Shown here piece after piece: positions 6,592 to 15,618 of a stretch of 22,173 nucleotides of DNA. The DNA is from Oppiella nova (taxonomy: Eukaryota > Arthropoda > Arachnida > Sarcoptiformes > Oppiidae): positions 21,981 to 44,153 of the forward strand of contig CAJPVJ010000081.1 in NCBI GenBank assembly GCA_905397405.1, read 5' to 3'. Below the pieces are notes generated by a model, which did not search any database, had not been told where the DNA came from, and saw only the letters and a list, made by a program, of their open reading frames with translations. The number at the start of each line of letters is the position of its first letter. The first letter of the stretch is position 1. Position numbers and translations under genes: made by a program.

Positions 6592-6905
6592 TAGGGTTTG
6601 TTGACAATTCGTCTCTGTTTGCGACTAAGAGTGTTTTTTAGATGATACAAGGCACGAAATATGAAATTTAGTCATTCTAAATAAATAGTTCGTAACGATG
6701 TAGCTGCAAAAAACACTCTAGTCCCCCGCTGCGCCTTGCGCTGCAAACAAAGCAGTGCTTTGTTCTTGCTCAGGGTTGTGGCTAAAATTATCTCAGTCTG
6801 CGTTATGAAACTCGAAAATAGTCTCGCTATTCTCTTCGTTTCCTGCCTTGCCTGCTCAATTTTAGCCTACAACGCAAGCCATTTATGAAATGTCAGCAGA
6901 CCCTA
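6592..6905. mobile_element. MITE-like non-autonomous transposable element
   Basis: A 314-bp block with no open frame, ended by inverted repeats. The left end TAGGGTTTGTTGACAATTC (6592-6610) and the reverse complement of the right end, TAGGGTCTGCTGACATTTC, agree at 16 of 19 positions. The outermost TA on each side may be a target duplication, as in IS630/Tc1 or some IS5-group elements. Inside are two more inverted-repeat pairs: ACTAAGAGTGTTTTTT (6624-6639) with 6708-6722 (one bulged base), and TTGTGGCTAAAATT (6776-6789) with 6858-6872 (one bulged base), plus a 9-bp palindrome AACAAAGCA-G-TGCTTTGTT (6746-6764) and an imperfect stem around 6650-6695. It starts just after the bidirectional terminator and ends 28 bases before the GNAT start codon. 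Family is inferred; a genome-wide copy count would settle it. Confidence 0.75.
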
Positions 6906-6933
6906 ATATCAAAGTGAGTAATCAATTTAAACT

Positions 6934-7368
6934 ATGGATATTACGCTAAGGCTTGCGACTGAAAATGATATTGAGGTTATTTTTGATATACGAACGTCAG
7001 TCAAAGAAAACCATTTGTCAAAACAACAATTGACTGAACTGGGTATCACTGAGTCGGTCATATTGGATTTAATTCAAAATACTTCGACTGTCTGGCTTGC
7101 AGAGCTGCAGCATCAAGTGTGTGGTTTTTCGATCGCAGATTTAACCGACGGTAGCGTATTTGCCATGTTTGTTCACCCTGATTTTGAAGCCAAAGGTGTC
7201 GGAACTGCGCTTTTGAAAAAAGCAGAAGATTTATTATTTGAATATTTTCAAGAAATTTGCTTGGAAACCGATCAAAAAAGTCGTGCTTTTGAATTTTATC
7301 TCCGACAGGGTTGGCGTGTTTTAGCGTATTTTGATAATGGTGATGTGAAAATGCTCAAGACACGATAA
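6934..7368 (+). CDS. GNAT-family N-acetyltransferase
   Basis: 144 residues with the fold signature of GCN5-related acetyltransferases. It starts with the beta-1 block ITLRLATENDIEVIFDIR. The acetyl-CoA pyrophosphate-binding motif is in FVHPDFEAKGVGTALLKKAE (residues about 79-98; K87-G88-V89-G90), and the C-terminal block SRAFEFYLRQGWRV matches motif B. The substrate cannot be told; small amines, amino acids, antibiotics or protein N-termini are all used by the family. The ribosome site is weak: only AAAGTGAG about 16 bases upstream. The MITE-like element at 6592-6905 ends 28 bases before the ATG, so whatever promoter is used either lies in that element (TTTATG, 16 bases, TAATAT at 6882-6909 is a weak candidate) or was displaced by it. 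No partner gene is adjacent. Confidence 0.85.
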   Translation: MDITLRLATENDIEVIFDIRTSVKENHLSKQQLTELGITESVILDLIQNTSTVWLAELQHQVCGFSIADLTDGSVFAMFVHPDFEAKGVGTALLKKAEDLLFEYFQEICLETDQKSRAFEFYLRQGWRVLAYFDNGDVKMLKTR

Positions 7369-7412
7369 CGCTTTGTCGCAGGATGGATGAGCTATTTTTT
7401 GTACTGAACTTT

Positions 7413-7470
7413 TATAAAAAGCACTTTAAAACGGTTTTCTCTATAAAAAGTAATATTTCCCTACAAAAAG
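7413..7470 (+). repeat. Three short direct repeats upstream of rsmH
   Basis: TATAAAAAG at 7413-7421 and 7442-7450 and TACAAAAAG at 7462-7470, starts 29 and 20 bases apart, in the 173-base leader region before rsmH. In many bacteria this place holds repeats bound by MraZ, but those are G-rich and mraZ is absent here. Chance recurrence in AT-rich DNA is quite possible. Confidence 0.35.
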
Positions 7471-7541
7471 TCGTTTGGAGCTTTGGCAAAACAAGGTAAT
7501 AATGTGCAGTTACTTTTTTTGCTTAAACTGAAACCATAATT

Positions 7542-8468
7542 ATGTCTCATATTTCTGTATTACTACATGAAACTGTCGATGCTTTACTTGCAGATCGCAA
7601 TACAGGAATTTACGTGGATGGGACATTTGGGCGTGGTGGACACACCCGTTTATTGTTGTCTAAATTAGATGAACATTCAAAAGTTTATGCTTTTGATAAA
7701 GACCCACAAGCATTAGAAGTGGCATATCAGTTAGAAAAAGAAGATCCTCGTTTTAAAATTATTCATGCCAGTTTTGCAGATTTACAACAAGAATTAAATC
7801 AATTGGATATTTATCAAGTCGATGGGATTATGGCAGATTTAGGGGTGTCATCACCACAGCTAGATCAAGCAGATCGTGGTTTTAGTTTTATGAAAGATGG
7901 ACCACTTGATATGCGTATGGATAATTCTCAAGGACAAACAGCCGCAGATTGGCTACTGGATGTAGACGAAGAACATTTGGCCAATGTGATTTTTCAATAT
8001 GGTGAGGAACGTTATAGTCGTCGTATTGCACGTGCGATTAAGCAAGCAGGTTATATTGAAACCACTGGAAAATTAGCGGAAATTGTGAAAGTTGCGCATC
8101 CTAAGTGGGAAAAGAATAAACATGCTGCAACACGGACGTTCCAAGCTATTCGTATTGAAATTAATAAAGAACTCGATGACGTACATACCTTTTTACCTCA
8201 AGCCGTAGATTTGTTAAAATCAAATGCACGTTTGGCAGTCATTAGTTTCCATTCACTTGAAGACCGGATTATTAAACAATTTATTCAAAAAGAATCAACG
8301 TTGCCAGAAGATAATGGTTGGGGATTGCCTCAGAAAGTACAAGATACTCGTCGACTGAAAAAAGTTGACAGAATTCGTGCCAGTGAGGAAGAAGTCAAAG
8401 CCAATCCTCGCTCACGTAGTGCTTGGCTTCGAGTTGCAGAACGCTTAGAACAAAAAGGCGCAGAATGA
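7542..8468 (+). CDS. rsmH: 16S rRNA (cytosine(1402)-N(4))-methyltransferase
   Basis: 308 residues, formerly MraW. It methylates N4 of C1402 in 16S rRNA, in the ribosomal P site, using S-adenosylmethionine. The N-terminus SHISVLLHETVDALL and the SAM-binding glycine loop YVDGTFGRGGHTRLLL (about residues 24-39) are typical, as are IMADLGVSSPQLD, GPLDMRMD, TRTFQAIRIEIN and the C-terminal block NPRSRSAWLRVAER. Length is normal. It is the first gene of the division and cell-wall operon; the usual leading mraZ is missing. Its TGA stop overlaps the ftsL start (ATGA at 8465-8468), indicating translational coupling. The ribosome site before 7542 is poor. Confidence 0.97.
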   Translation: MSHISVLLHETVDALLADRNTGIYVDGTFGRGGHTRLLLSKLDEHSKVYAFDKDPQALEVAYQLEKEDPRFKIIHASFADLQQELNQLDIYQVDGIMADLGVSSPQLDQADRGFSFMKDGPLDMRMDNSQGQTAADWLLDVDEEHLANVIFQYGEERYSRRIARAIKQAGYIETTGKLAEIVKVAHPKWEKNKHAATRTFQAIRIEINKELDDVHTFLPQAVDLLKSNARLAVISFHSLEDRIIKQFIQKESTLPEDNGWGLPQKVQDTRRLKKVDRIRASEEEVKANPRSRSAWLRVAERLEQKGAE

Positions 8469-8797
8469 AACAAGAAATTATAGAAGAATCAAGTCATAAG
8501 CTGGCAATAAAAAAAGCGATTGTTTATGGCGTATTGGTTGTCGCAGTGTTGATCAGTGCCTTTATGGTGGTGTTGCAAGTCTTTGCTTATCGTCATGATT
8601 TTCGTGATTTAAATAGTTATATGCGTGAACGTGAAGATATCAATGCGGAATGGGGACGTTTGCTCATTGAACAACAAACATTTGGTGCAACTGCGCAAAT
8701 AGGAACACGCGCAGTAACACAATTGAGAATGTATTCACCGCCAGCTGCGCAAACAGTTGTCATTTCATTACCAACTGAATCAGAGCAGAAGAAGTAA
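8465..8797 (+). CDS. ftsL: Cell division protein FtsL
   Basis: 110 residues; a bitopic inner-membrane protein of the FtsQLB complex, which activates the FtsWI septal synthase. A short cytoplasmic tail is followed by one membrane segment at about 18-40 and a periplasmic coiled-coil-like region (about 41-90, RHDFRDLNSYMREREDINAE and on), the usual FtsL pattern. Sequence is weakly conserved in the family, so the call rests on size, topology and position between rsmH and ftsI. I use the ATG at 8465, overlapping the rsmH stop by four bases, rather than an in-frame start at 8423 inside rsmH, because only the former gives a normal N-terminus. Confidence 0.93.
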   Translation: MKQEIIEESSHKLAIKKAIVYGVLVVAVLISAFMVVLQVFAYRHDFRDLNSYMREREDINAEWGRLLIEQQTFGATAQIGTRAVTQLRMYSPPAAQTVVISLPTESEQKK

Positions 8798-8806
8798 GGC
8801 ATCTGT

Positions 8807-10642
8807 ATGGCAGATAAGCAAACTAAACCGACTCGGCAGCCACGTAAAAAGCAGCCATCCATTACCCAGAAAAGTACTGTATCGATAGATATGTGGCGTT
8901 TCTATTTAATGTGGGGCGTGGTGCTTTTATGTTTTGTCGGCTTGGTCGGACGTGCATTTTATGTGCAAGTGATTAATAAAGACTTTTTACAAAATAAAGC
9001 CAATGCCAACATTCTACGTTCTGAAACATTAAAAGCCATGCGTGGTGTGATTAGTGATCGTCATGGCGTGCCTTTGGCAATCAGTTCTCCAATCATGAAA
9101 GTGGTGATTGATCCGCGCGAATATTTTGAGACTAAAAAACAGTTTGATACCATCACGGCTGAATTACAGAAGACACCTAACAGTCGTAAACTCAAACGCC
9201 AATTGCCTGATGAAAATTTAAATTTAGATGAATTGGCAGATGCGGTCGGTCTTGATCGTGCAGACTTAAAAAAACGTTTAAATGAACGTCCACGTTCTCG
9301 TTATTTGGTACTTAAAAAAGAAGTTCCGCCACCACAAGCAGATTTTATTACCCAACATAAATTTGCTGGCGTTTATGCCGAGAAAACCTATAAACGTTAT
9401 TATCCTCAGCCGCAACCCAATGCGCAAATTATTGGTCTCACCAATAGTGAAGGGACGGGGATTGAAGGTTTAGAGATGCAGTTAAACTCCCGTCTTGCTG
9501 GTGAAGATGGTGAGCAAAAGATTTCTCGTGATAAACATGGTAACCGTATTACCACCCCTGAAGTTGTAAAAGAAGTGAAAGCAGGGGAGAACATCACCTT
9601 AAGTATCGACTCACGTTTGCAATATATTATGTATCGTGAGTTGACTGCGGTGGGTGTTGCCAATAATGCACGTTCCGCTTCAGCAATTGCTGTGGATGTA
9701 AAAACGGGCGAAATTCTGGCTATGGCGAGTTGGCCTTCTTATAATCCTAATGATAAAAATGGCTTAAGTAATAAAGATGCCATGCGTAACCGTGGTGCAA
9801 TTGACATGTTTGAACCTGGTTCAACCATGAAACCTTTTACCATTGCAGCAGGTTTGGAAAGTGGCAAATATACCCCAAACTCGGTGATTAGTACCAGTCC
9901 AGGTTCGATGCGTTTAGGTTCACATACTATTCGTGATACGCATAACTATGGTTCGTTGACCGTCACTGGTGTGATTATTAAATCCTCGAACGTCGGTTCG
10001 GCAAAAATTGCTTTGTCTTTACCAAAAGAAACCTTGCCAAGTTTCTTTAGAAAGGTCGGTTTTGGTCAGCGTTCGGCAGTTAAATTCCCAGGTGAGAGTG
10101 GAGGTTTAGTGCTTCCACCTGAAAAGTTAAATTCTTCGCAAATTGGTACAATGGCTTATGGTTATGGTCTAAATGCTACGATTTTACAGTTGGCGCAAGG
10201 CTATGCAATGTTGGCCAATCATGGTGTGGAATATCCTTTAAGTCTTTATAAATTAAATGATCAGCCCAAAGGTAAACAGGTTTTAGCGCCTAAAATTGCT
10301 GATGAAGTTTTGTTGATGTTAGAGCAAGTTACGATGCCTGGTGGTACTGCAAAACAAGCCAATATTCCCGGTTATCGCGTGGGTGGTAAAACAGGTACAG
10401 CACACAAGTTGCGCCCTGACCATAGAGGTTATTCGAATACTGAATACCGTGCTTTATTTGCCGGTGTGGCACCGATTAGTGATCCTCGTTTGGCGGTTAT
10501 TGTTGTAGTCGAAAATCCGCGTGGACAATACTATGGTGGTTTGGTTGCCGCTCCAGTGTTTGCCCGAATTATGCAAGAATCTTTACGTTTAATGAATGTG
10601 CCTTTAGATAAACCTCTTGAAACGGCTAAGGCCAAGCCATAG
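8807..10642 (+). CDS. ftsI: Septal peptidoglycan transpeptidase FtsI (penicillin-binding protein 3)
   Basis: 611 residues; class B PBP anchored in the inner membrane, crosslinking septal peptidoglycan with FtsW and a main beta-lactam target. A basic cytoplasmic tail (1-28) precedes one membrane anchor (about 31-53). The dimerisation or pedestal domain spans about 60-250 and contains RGVISDRHGVPLA. The transpeptidase motifs are S339-T-M-K in EPGSTMKPF, S393-S-N in IKSSNVGSAKI and K528-T-G in GGKTGTAHK. All catalytic residues are present and length is usual. It follows ftsL by 9 bases and precedes murE by 10. The partner ftsW is not in this cluster. The N-terminal domain has a charged insert (about residues 105-165) common in this lineage from memory. 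Confidence 0.97.
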   Translation: MADKQTKPTRQPRKKQPSITQKSTVSIDMWRFYLMWGVVLLCFVGLVGRAFYVQVINKDFLQNKANANILRSETLKAMRGVISDRHGVPLAISSPIMKVVIDPREYFETKKQFDTITAELQKTPNSRKLKRQLPDENLNLDELADAVGLDRADLKKRLNERPRSRYLVLKKEVPPPQADFITQHKFAGVYAEKTYKRYYPQPQPNAQIIGLTNSEGTGIEGLEMQLNSRLAGEDGEQKISRDKHGNRITTPEVVKEVKAGENITLSIDSRLQYIMYRELTAVGVANNARSASAIAVDVKTGEILAMASWPSYNPNDKNGLSNKDAMRNRGAIDMFEPGSTMKPFTIAAGLESGKYTPNSVISTSPGSMRLGSHTIRDTHNYGSLTVTGVIIKSSNVGSAKIALSLPKETLPSFFRKVGFGQRSAVKFPGESGGLVLPPEKLNSSQIGTMAYGYGLNATILQLAQGYAMLANHGVEYPLSLYKLNDQPKGKQVLAPKIADEVLLMLEQVTMPGGTAKQANIPGYRVGGKTGTAHKLRPDHRGYSNTEYRALFAGVAPISDPRLAVIVVVENPRGQYYGGLVAAPVFARIMQESLRLMNVPLDKPLETAKAKP

Positions 10643-10652
10643 GTAAACCATA

Positions 10653-12146
10653 ATGATTAATTTTCAAGATATTTATAAAGTTGATAATACAAAGGCTTGG
10701 ATGTCTGAGTCATTTAATGGCTTTTCTCTAGATAGTCGTTATGTACAACAAGGGCAAATTTTTATTGCTTTGACCAGTTATTCGCAGCCAGAAAAAACCA
10801 CACAATTTGCTCAAATCGGTTTAGATAAAGGCGCATTGGGCATTATTAGTGAAACAGATTTAGGCTTTGAATCTGCATTGATCTGCCCAGATGTGCGTCA
10901 GTTGATGGGACAATGGCAAAAACAATATTTACAAGCGACATCTCCTGTAAAAGCTGCGCGAATTCTTGCAGTCACGGGAACCAATGGTAAAACCACGATT
11001 TCACGCCTCGTTGCTGAATTACTGGCATTACAAAATAAAAAATGTGCAGTGATGGGAACGACGGGGAACGGGATTCTGCCAAACCTAGAAGCATCTTCGC
11101 ATACCACTTTAGATGCGTTGCATTTACAAAATCTTCTGCATGATTTTGCTATGCAAGGTGCTGAATTCGCTTCAATTGAGGCAAGCTCGCATGGTTTGGA
11201 ACAAGGTCGTTTAAATGGTTGTGATATTGAGATTGCTGCATATAGTAATCTGAGTCGAGATCATTTGGATTATCACGGGACGCTTGAAGCCTATGCTGAA
11301 GCAAAAGCGTTACTGTTTAAATTTGCTGCATTAAAAGTTGCAGTAATTAACATAGATGATGCGCATGCAGACCTAATGATGAATGCTGCAAGCAGCAATC
11401 TGTCACATCCGAAAGTATTGACTTATTCAACCTCTAAAGCGGCTGATTACCAAGTATTTGGGATTAAATATAGTCTAGATGGGGCAACATTCCATCTCAA
11501 AACAGCTAAAGCTGAATTTACAGTAAATAGCCCATTGCTTGGGCATTTTAATATTGAAAATTTGGTGGCCAGTTTAATTGTTGCTGAACAAGCAGGTTTT
11601 GATTTAAAACAACTTATCGCAACCGTACCTGATTTGAAAGGTGCACCTGGACGTATGCAGGTGATTCGTGATCAGGATCGTCTGTTTGTGGTGGATTATG
11701 CACATACACCAGACGCTTTAACTCAGGTTTTAAAAACCTTGAAACGCCATGTTGAAAATCAGCTTTGGGCCGTCTTTGGTTGTGGTGGTGATCGAGATCG
11801 CGGTAAACGCCCATTAATGACCAAAGCAGCTTTGGAACAAGCCAATCCTGTGATGATCACATCAGATAATCCACGTACAGAAAATCCTGAGCAAATTTTT
11901 GCCGATATGAAGCATGAAATTGATTTTAGCCAGCATGAGGTTCACGAAATTCGTGATCGCCGTGAAGCAATCAAATATGCAGTAAAACATGCCCAATCAG
12001 GTGATATTGTTGTGATTGCCGGCAAAGGGCATGAAAATTATCAAGAAATTGATGGTGTTCGTCATTGGTTTGACGATGTCGTTGAAGTGCAATCGGCAAT
12101 AGACGCACAACACCATAAACCCAATTCAGCTTATCCAGCTCATTAG
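10653..12146 (+). CDS. murE: UDP-MurNAc-L-alanyl-D-glutamate--meso-diaminopimelate ligase
   Basis: 497 residues; cytoplasmic ATP-dependent ligase adding the third residue of the stem peptide. The P-loop reads VTGTNGKTT (107-115). The Mur ligase blocks SIEASSHGLEQGRL, YSNLSRDHLDYHGT and FVVDYAHTPDAL are all present. The DNPR motif at 405-408 (TSDNPRTENPE) is the mark of meso-diaminopimelate rather than lysine specificity, fitting a Gram-negative wall. The last blocks, KGHENYQ and WFDDVVEV, are intact. It lies between ftsI and murF with 10- and 9-base gaps, so it is part of one operon. Confidence 0.97.
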   Translation: MINFQDIYKVDNTKAWMSESFNGFSLDSRYVQQGQIFIALTSYSQPEKTTQFAQIGLDKGALGIISETDLGFESALICPDVRQLMGQWQKQYLQATSPVKAARILAVTGTNGKTTISRLVAELLALQNKKCAVMGTTGNGILPNLEASSHTTLDALHLQNLLHDFAMQGAEFASIEASSHGLEQGRLNGCDIEIAAYSNLSRDHLDYHGTLEAYAEAKALLFKFAALKVAVINIDDAHADLMMNAASSNLSHPKVLTYSTSKAADYQVFGIKYSLDGATFHLKTAKAEFTVNSPLLGHFNIENLVASLIVAEQAGFDLKQLIATVPDLKGAPGRMQVIRDQDRLFVVDYAHTPDALTQVLKTLKRHVENQLWAVFGCGGDRDRGKRPLMTKAALEQANPVMITSDNPRTENPEQIFADMKHEIDFSQHEVHEIRDRREAIKYAVKHAQSGDIVVIAGKGHENYQEIDGVRHWFDDVVEVQSAIDAQHHKPNSAYPAH

Positions 12147-12155
12147 GAATAAGAG

Positions 12156-13565
12156 ATGCACACCTCTACCACCAGTACTGTGCCTTTGGAGCCATGGTCA
12201 GCAGCACAACTTGCTGAAGCAACTCAAGGTTATTGGTATTTAGATCAAGCACCACAAGGTGAAATTAAACGTATTTTGACTGATTCACGTCATGCTGAAT
12301 TAGGTGATGCTTTTTTGGCGCTCAAAGGTGAGCGTTTTGATGCACATGATTTTGTTGCTCAAGTGGCTGCGAATGGCTGCCAAATTGCCATCGTGAGCCA
12401 TCCTGTTGATGTAAATATCTGTCAACTTGTCGTGGCAGATACACGTTTGGCATTGGGGCATTTAGGCGCGTATCGTCGTGCTCAACATCCACAATTAAAA
12501 GTGATTGCACTTACAGGCAGTAGTGGCAAGACCACCACCAAAGAGATGTTGGGGAGTATTCTTTCACGTTTAGCCCCGACCTTGATTACACGTGGCAATT
12601 TAAATAATGATCTTGGTGTGCCAATGATGCTATTGGAGCTGCGTTCAGAGCATCAATATGCGGTGATGGAGCTTGGTGCAAGCCATCAAGGTGAAATTGA
12701 TTACACCTCAAATCTTGTACAGCCACATGTTGCTGGTATTTTAAATATTGGAACTGCGCATTTAGGCGAATTTGGTGGACGTGATGGAATTTGCCGTGCC
12801 AAATCTGAAATTTACCGTCATATTGATCAAGCTGGAACAGCAATTGTTCCTGCTCAGGATGATTTTACCGATACGATTCGCCAAGTGGTAGACACTGAGC
12901 AAGTGTTAAGTTTTGGTCAGGGTGGCGAAGTCTTTGCGACAGATGTTCAGTTACACGCACAGTCTGCAATCTTTACCCTTAATACGCCTCAAGGTGCAAG
13001 AACCGTCAATCTTCCTTTTGCAGGTGAACATAATGTCCATAATGCAGAAGCAGCGGCAGCATTTGCCTTAGCGATTGGTGTTGGTTTAGACGATATTATG
13101 ATCGGCTTGGAATCGGCACAAGGTGCAAAAGGGCGTTTGAATTTTATTCATAAGCACAAGCATTTATTTATTGATGATACCTATAATGCCAACCCGACTT
13201 CAATGCGTGCAGCAGCTGAAGTACTTGCGCAACAGCAAGGGATCAAAGTGATGGTGATTGGCGATATTGGTGAACTGGGCGATACTGCTGCGCAGCAACA
13301 CTATATGTTGGGTCGTGATCTGGTTTCAGTGGATGGGATTCAATTTGTTGTTGCAGTAGGTGAGTTTGCTCCTGCTACACAAGAAGGTGCGCGAAGCACT
13401 CAATATGGTAAAAAATTACAAGCTTTTCTTAGCCAAGAACAAGCTTTACCTTTATTGTTAAGTTTAATTGCAACACATCAACCACAGTCCATGAGTTTCC
13501 TGTTTAAAGGTTCTCGCTATACCCATATGGAAACGTTGATGGCTGATTTGATGGAGAAAGTTTAA
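12156..13565 (+). CDS. murF: UDP-MurNAc-tripeptide--D-alanyl-D-alanine ligase
   Basis: 469 residues; adds D-Ala-D-Ala to UDP-MurNAc-tripeptide, completing the cytoplasmic precursor. The N-terminal substrate domain includes [19 protein letters not shown]. The ATP-binding loop is [14 protein letters not shown] (about 119-132, K125). Family blocks [64 protein letters not shown] and VIGDIGELG are all present. AGGA precedes the ATG at 12156. The TAA stop shares its last base with the ATG of mraY (TAATG), which suggests translational coupling. Confidence 0.97.
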   Translation: MHTSTTSTVPLEPWSAAQLAEATQGYWYLDQAPQGEIKRILTDSRHAELGDAFLALKGERFDAHDFVAQVAANGCQIAIVSHPVDVNICQLVVADTRLALGHLGAYRRAQHPQLKVIALTGSSGKTTTKEMLGSILSRLAPTLITRGNLNNDLGVPMMLLELRSEHQYAVMELGASHQGEIDYTSNLVQPHVAGILNIGTAHLGEFGGRDGICRAKSEIYRHIDQAGTAIVPAQDDFTDTIRQVVDTEQVLSFGQGGEVFATDVQLHAQSAIFTLNTPQGARTVNLPFAGEHNVHNAEAAAAFALAIGVGLDDIMIGLESAQGAKGRLNFIHKHKHLFIDDTYNANPTSMRAAAEVLAQQQGIKVMVIGDIGELGDTAAQQHYMLGRDLVSVDGIQFVVAVGEFAPATQEGARSTQYGKKLQAFLSQEQALPLLLSLIATHQPQSMSFLFKGSRYTHMETLMADLMEKV

Positions 13566-14683
13566 TGCTGTATTGGTTATTTCAACACTTGGCGGGTTAT
13601 GAGAACGCGTTCCAAGTTGTTCGATACTTATCGTTACGAGCATTGCTCAGTGTATTGACTGCACTTGCGATTGGTTGGGCCTTGGGACCAGTAATGATCC
13701 GTAAATTACAAGCGCTCAAATATGGTCAGGCTGTCAGTTCATATGCACCTGAAAATCATGCCAAAAAAATGGGTACACCGACAATGGGCGGGATTTTAAT
13801 TCTGCTTTCGATCGGGATCAGTACCTTGCTTTGGGCAGATTTATCCAATCCTTATGTATGGATTGTCTTGGCTGTTATGGTGATCTTTGGTGCTGTAGGT
13901 TGGGCGGATGATTGGATTAAAGTCCGTTATAAAGACAATGCGGGTTTACCTGCCAAGAAGAAATTCTTTTGGACTTCGGTTGGCTCTTTGGGGGCGGGTA
14001 TTGCGTTGTATATCATTGCAACTCAGCAAGACAGCCCCGTACATACAGCGAATATGCTGGATTTGTTGATACCATTTTTTAAAAATCTGAGTATTCCATT
14101 GTCTTCAATTCCATTGGGTATTGGCTTCATTATTTTTACCTATCTGGTAATCAATGGTGGGTCAAATGCAGTGAATTTGACCGATGGGTTAGATGGTCTG
14201 GCGATCATGCCGATTGTTTTGGTTGCCGCAGGTTTAGGTGTTTTTGCATACTTGGCAGGTGATATACGCTTTGCCAATTATTTACATATTCCCTATGTAA
14301 AATATACCTCTGAGCTGGTGATTATTTGTGCTGCAATGATTGGAGCGGGTTTAGCATTTCTTTGGTATAACGCGCATCCAGCCCAAGTCTTTATGGGAGA
14401 TGTCGGTGCATTATCATTGGGTGCAATGCTGGGCACTATCGCGGTAATGGTTCGTCAAGAGATCGTCTTTGCAATTATGGGCGGGGTCTTTGTAGTAGAA
14501 GCAATCTCGGTATTCTTACAAATCGGATCATTACGTATGCGCAATAAACGTGTATTTCTTATGGCACCGTTGCACCATCATTATGAGAAAAAAGGCTGGC
14601 GTGAGACTCAAGTGGTGATCCGTTTTTGGATTATCACAATTATGCTGGTAGTTTTAGGTCTAATGACATTAAAATTACGTTAA
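13565..14683 (+). CDS. mraY: Phospho-MurNAc-pentapeptide translocase MraY
   Basis: 372 residues; integral inner-membrane enzyme transferring phospho-MurNAc-pentapeptide to undecaprenyl phosphate to give lipid I. About ten hydrophobic segments span the protein. Signature residues are present: D115-D116 in [19 protein letters not shown] in the early loop, [21 protein letters not shown] and the HHH cluster at 337-339 in [11 protein letters not shown]. The start overlaps the murF stop by one base. It is the last gene of the cell-wall operon here: a terminator follows at 14701-14724, whereas in many gammaproteobacteria murD, ftsW, murG and murC come next. Confidence 0.97.
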   Translation: MLYWLFQHLAGYENAFQVVRYLSLRALLSVLTALAIGWALGPVMIRKLQALKYGQAVSSYAPENHAKKMGTPTMGGILILLSIGISTLLWADLSNPYVWIVLAVMVIFGAVGWADDWIKVRYKDNAGLPAKKKFFWTSVGSLGAGIALYIIATQQDSPVHTANMLDLLIPFFKNLSIPLSSIPLGIGFIIFTYLVINGGSNAVNLTDGLDGLAIMPIVLVAAGLGVFAYLAGDIRFANYLHIPYVKYTSELVIICAAMIGAGLAFLWYNAHPAQVFMGDVGALSLGAMLGTIAVMVRQEIVFAIMGGVFVVEAISVFLQIGSLRMRNKRVFLMAPLHHHYEKKGWRETQVVIRFWIITIMLVVLGLMTLKLR

Positions 14684-14700
14684 GCCAAAGTGATTTGAAA

Positions 14701-14724
14701 AGTCGGCATTTGCCGGCTTTTTTT
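14701..14724 (+). terminator. Terminator after mraY
   Basis: AGTCGGCA (14701-14708) pairs with TGCCGGCT (14711-14718) with one T-G pair and a 2-base loop, followed by a run of T to 14724. It ends the operon 17 bases after the mraY stop. Confidence 0.9.
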
Positions 14725-14754
14725 ATGGCCTAAAAATATCTTTTGGAGAATACG

Positions 14755-15558
14755 ATGAATTTGTTGATGTGCCCTGTATGTCGTGAGGCATTGAGCCTAT
14801 CGGATCGGACTTGGCGCTGTGTAAATAATCATAGTTATGATGTGGCAAAACAAGGCTATGTAAATTTACATGTAGTACAACATAAGCATAGTAAAAATCC
14901 AGGGGATACGCCTGAATCTGTACAAGCACGACGTGGATTTTTAAGTGGTGGATTTTATGCACCTTTACAGCAAGCCGTGGTTGAGAAAATTCGTGAGTTA
15001 CAGGTTAAAAACCTGCTGGATATCGGCTGTGGTGAAGGCTACTATACCGATGCAATGCAACATCAAGTGATGCAATGTATTGGGGTTGATATTGCAAAAA
15101 ATGCGGTTCAAGTTGCTGCAAAACTCAATAAAGATGTGACATGGATTGTGGGAACAGGAGCGACTCTACCTGTTTTGGATCATTCGATTGATTTGTGTAC
15201 CAGCTTATTTAGCCCGATCCCAGAAGAAGAAATACTCCGAGTGCTTAAGCCGAAGGCTTATTTGATGGTGGTAACACCTGCACCAGAGCATTTATATGGG
15301 ATGCGTGAGGGCTTGTTTGATGAAGTTAAAGCCCATGAACCGCAAAAGTTTGTCACGCAATTACAGGCATCTTTTGAATTAGTAGAGCAGCCGATTATCG
15401 AAACAACGTTTGAGCTGGATCAAGCACAACTCAAAAACCTGATTGCGATGACCCCTTATGCTTATAAAGCAAAACCTGAAAAGCGGTTAGTTTTAGAAGC
15501 ACAAGCTAAAACGATGTTAAAGGCAGCCTTTCAAATTTATATTTTTCAGAAAAAATAA
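14755..15558 (+). CDS. rlmA: 23S rRNA (guanine(745/748)-N(1))-methyltransferase family, RlmA-like
   Basis: 267 residues. The N-terminal zinc-binding domain has C6-x2-C9, C22 and H26 (CPVC then WRCVNNH), characteristic of RlmA. A linker GYVNLHVVQHKHSKNPGDTPE precedes RRGFLSGGFY, then the SAM-binding motif LLDIGCGEGYY (about 87-97) and the VVTPAPEHLYGMR block. It methylates N1 of G745 (RlmA-I) in Gram-negative relatives; the Gram-positive version acts on G748. I start at ATG 14755, six bases after GGAG, not at the in-frame TTG at 14743 that overlaps this ribosome site. It sits downstream of the mraY terminator, so it probably has its own weak promoter or depends on read-through. It converges with ponA. 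Confidence 0.92.
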   Translation: MNLLMCPVCREALSLSDRTWRCVNNHSYDVAKQGYVNLHVVQHKHSKNPGDTPESVQARRGFLSGGFYAPLQQAVVEKIRELQVKNLLDIGCGEGYYTDAMQHQVMQCIGVDIAKNAVQVAAKLNKDVTWIVGTGATLPVLDHSIDLCTSLFSPIPEEEILRVLKPKAYLMVVTPAPEHLYGMREGLFDEVKAHEPQKFVTQLQASFELVEQPIIETTFELDQAQLKNLIAMTPYAYKAKPEKRLVLEAQAKTMLKAAFQIYIFQKK

Positions 15559-15574
15559 TAGAAATTTAAGCCAT

Positions 15575-15604
15575 AAAAAATGCCATCAATTGATGGCATT
15601 TTTT
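15575..15604. terminator. Palindromic bidirectional terminator between rlmA and ponA
   Basis: A perfect 30-base palindrome: AAAAAATGCCATCAA (15575-15589) mirrored by TTGATGGCATTTTTT (15590-15604). Both convergent genes read into it and both strands end in six T. The RNA would need to open the central bases to form a loop. Confidence 0.9.
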
Positions 15605-15618
15605 ATTTGAGAAACTAA

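Noticed and set aside
6601-6606. TTGACA in the left end of the MITE as a -35 box
   Set aside because: No acceptable -10 box lies 16-18 bases downstream; the hexamer is part of the terminal repeat.
8423-8464. Longer ftsL with 14 extra N-terminal residues
   Set aside because: These codons lie inside rsmH in another frame; the ATGA overlap start at 8465 gives the usual FtsL length.
14743-14754. Upstream TTG start for rlmA
   Set aside because: It overlaps the GGAG ribosome site that serves the ATG at 14755.
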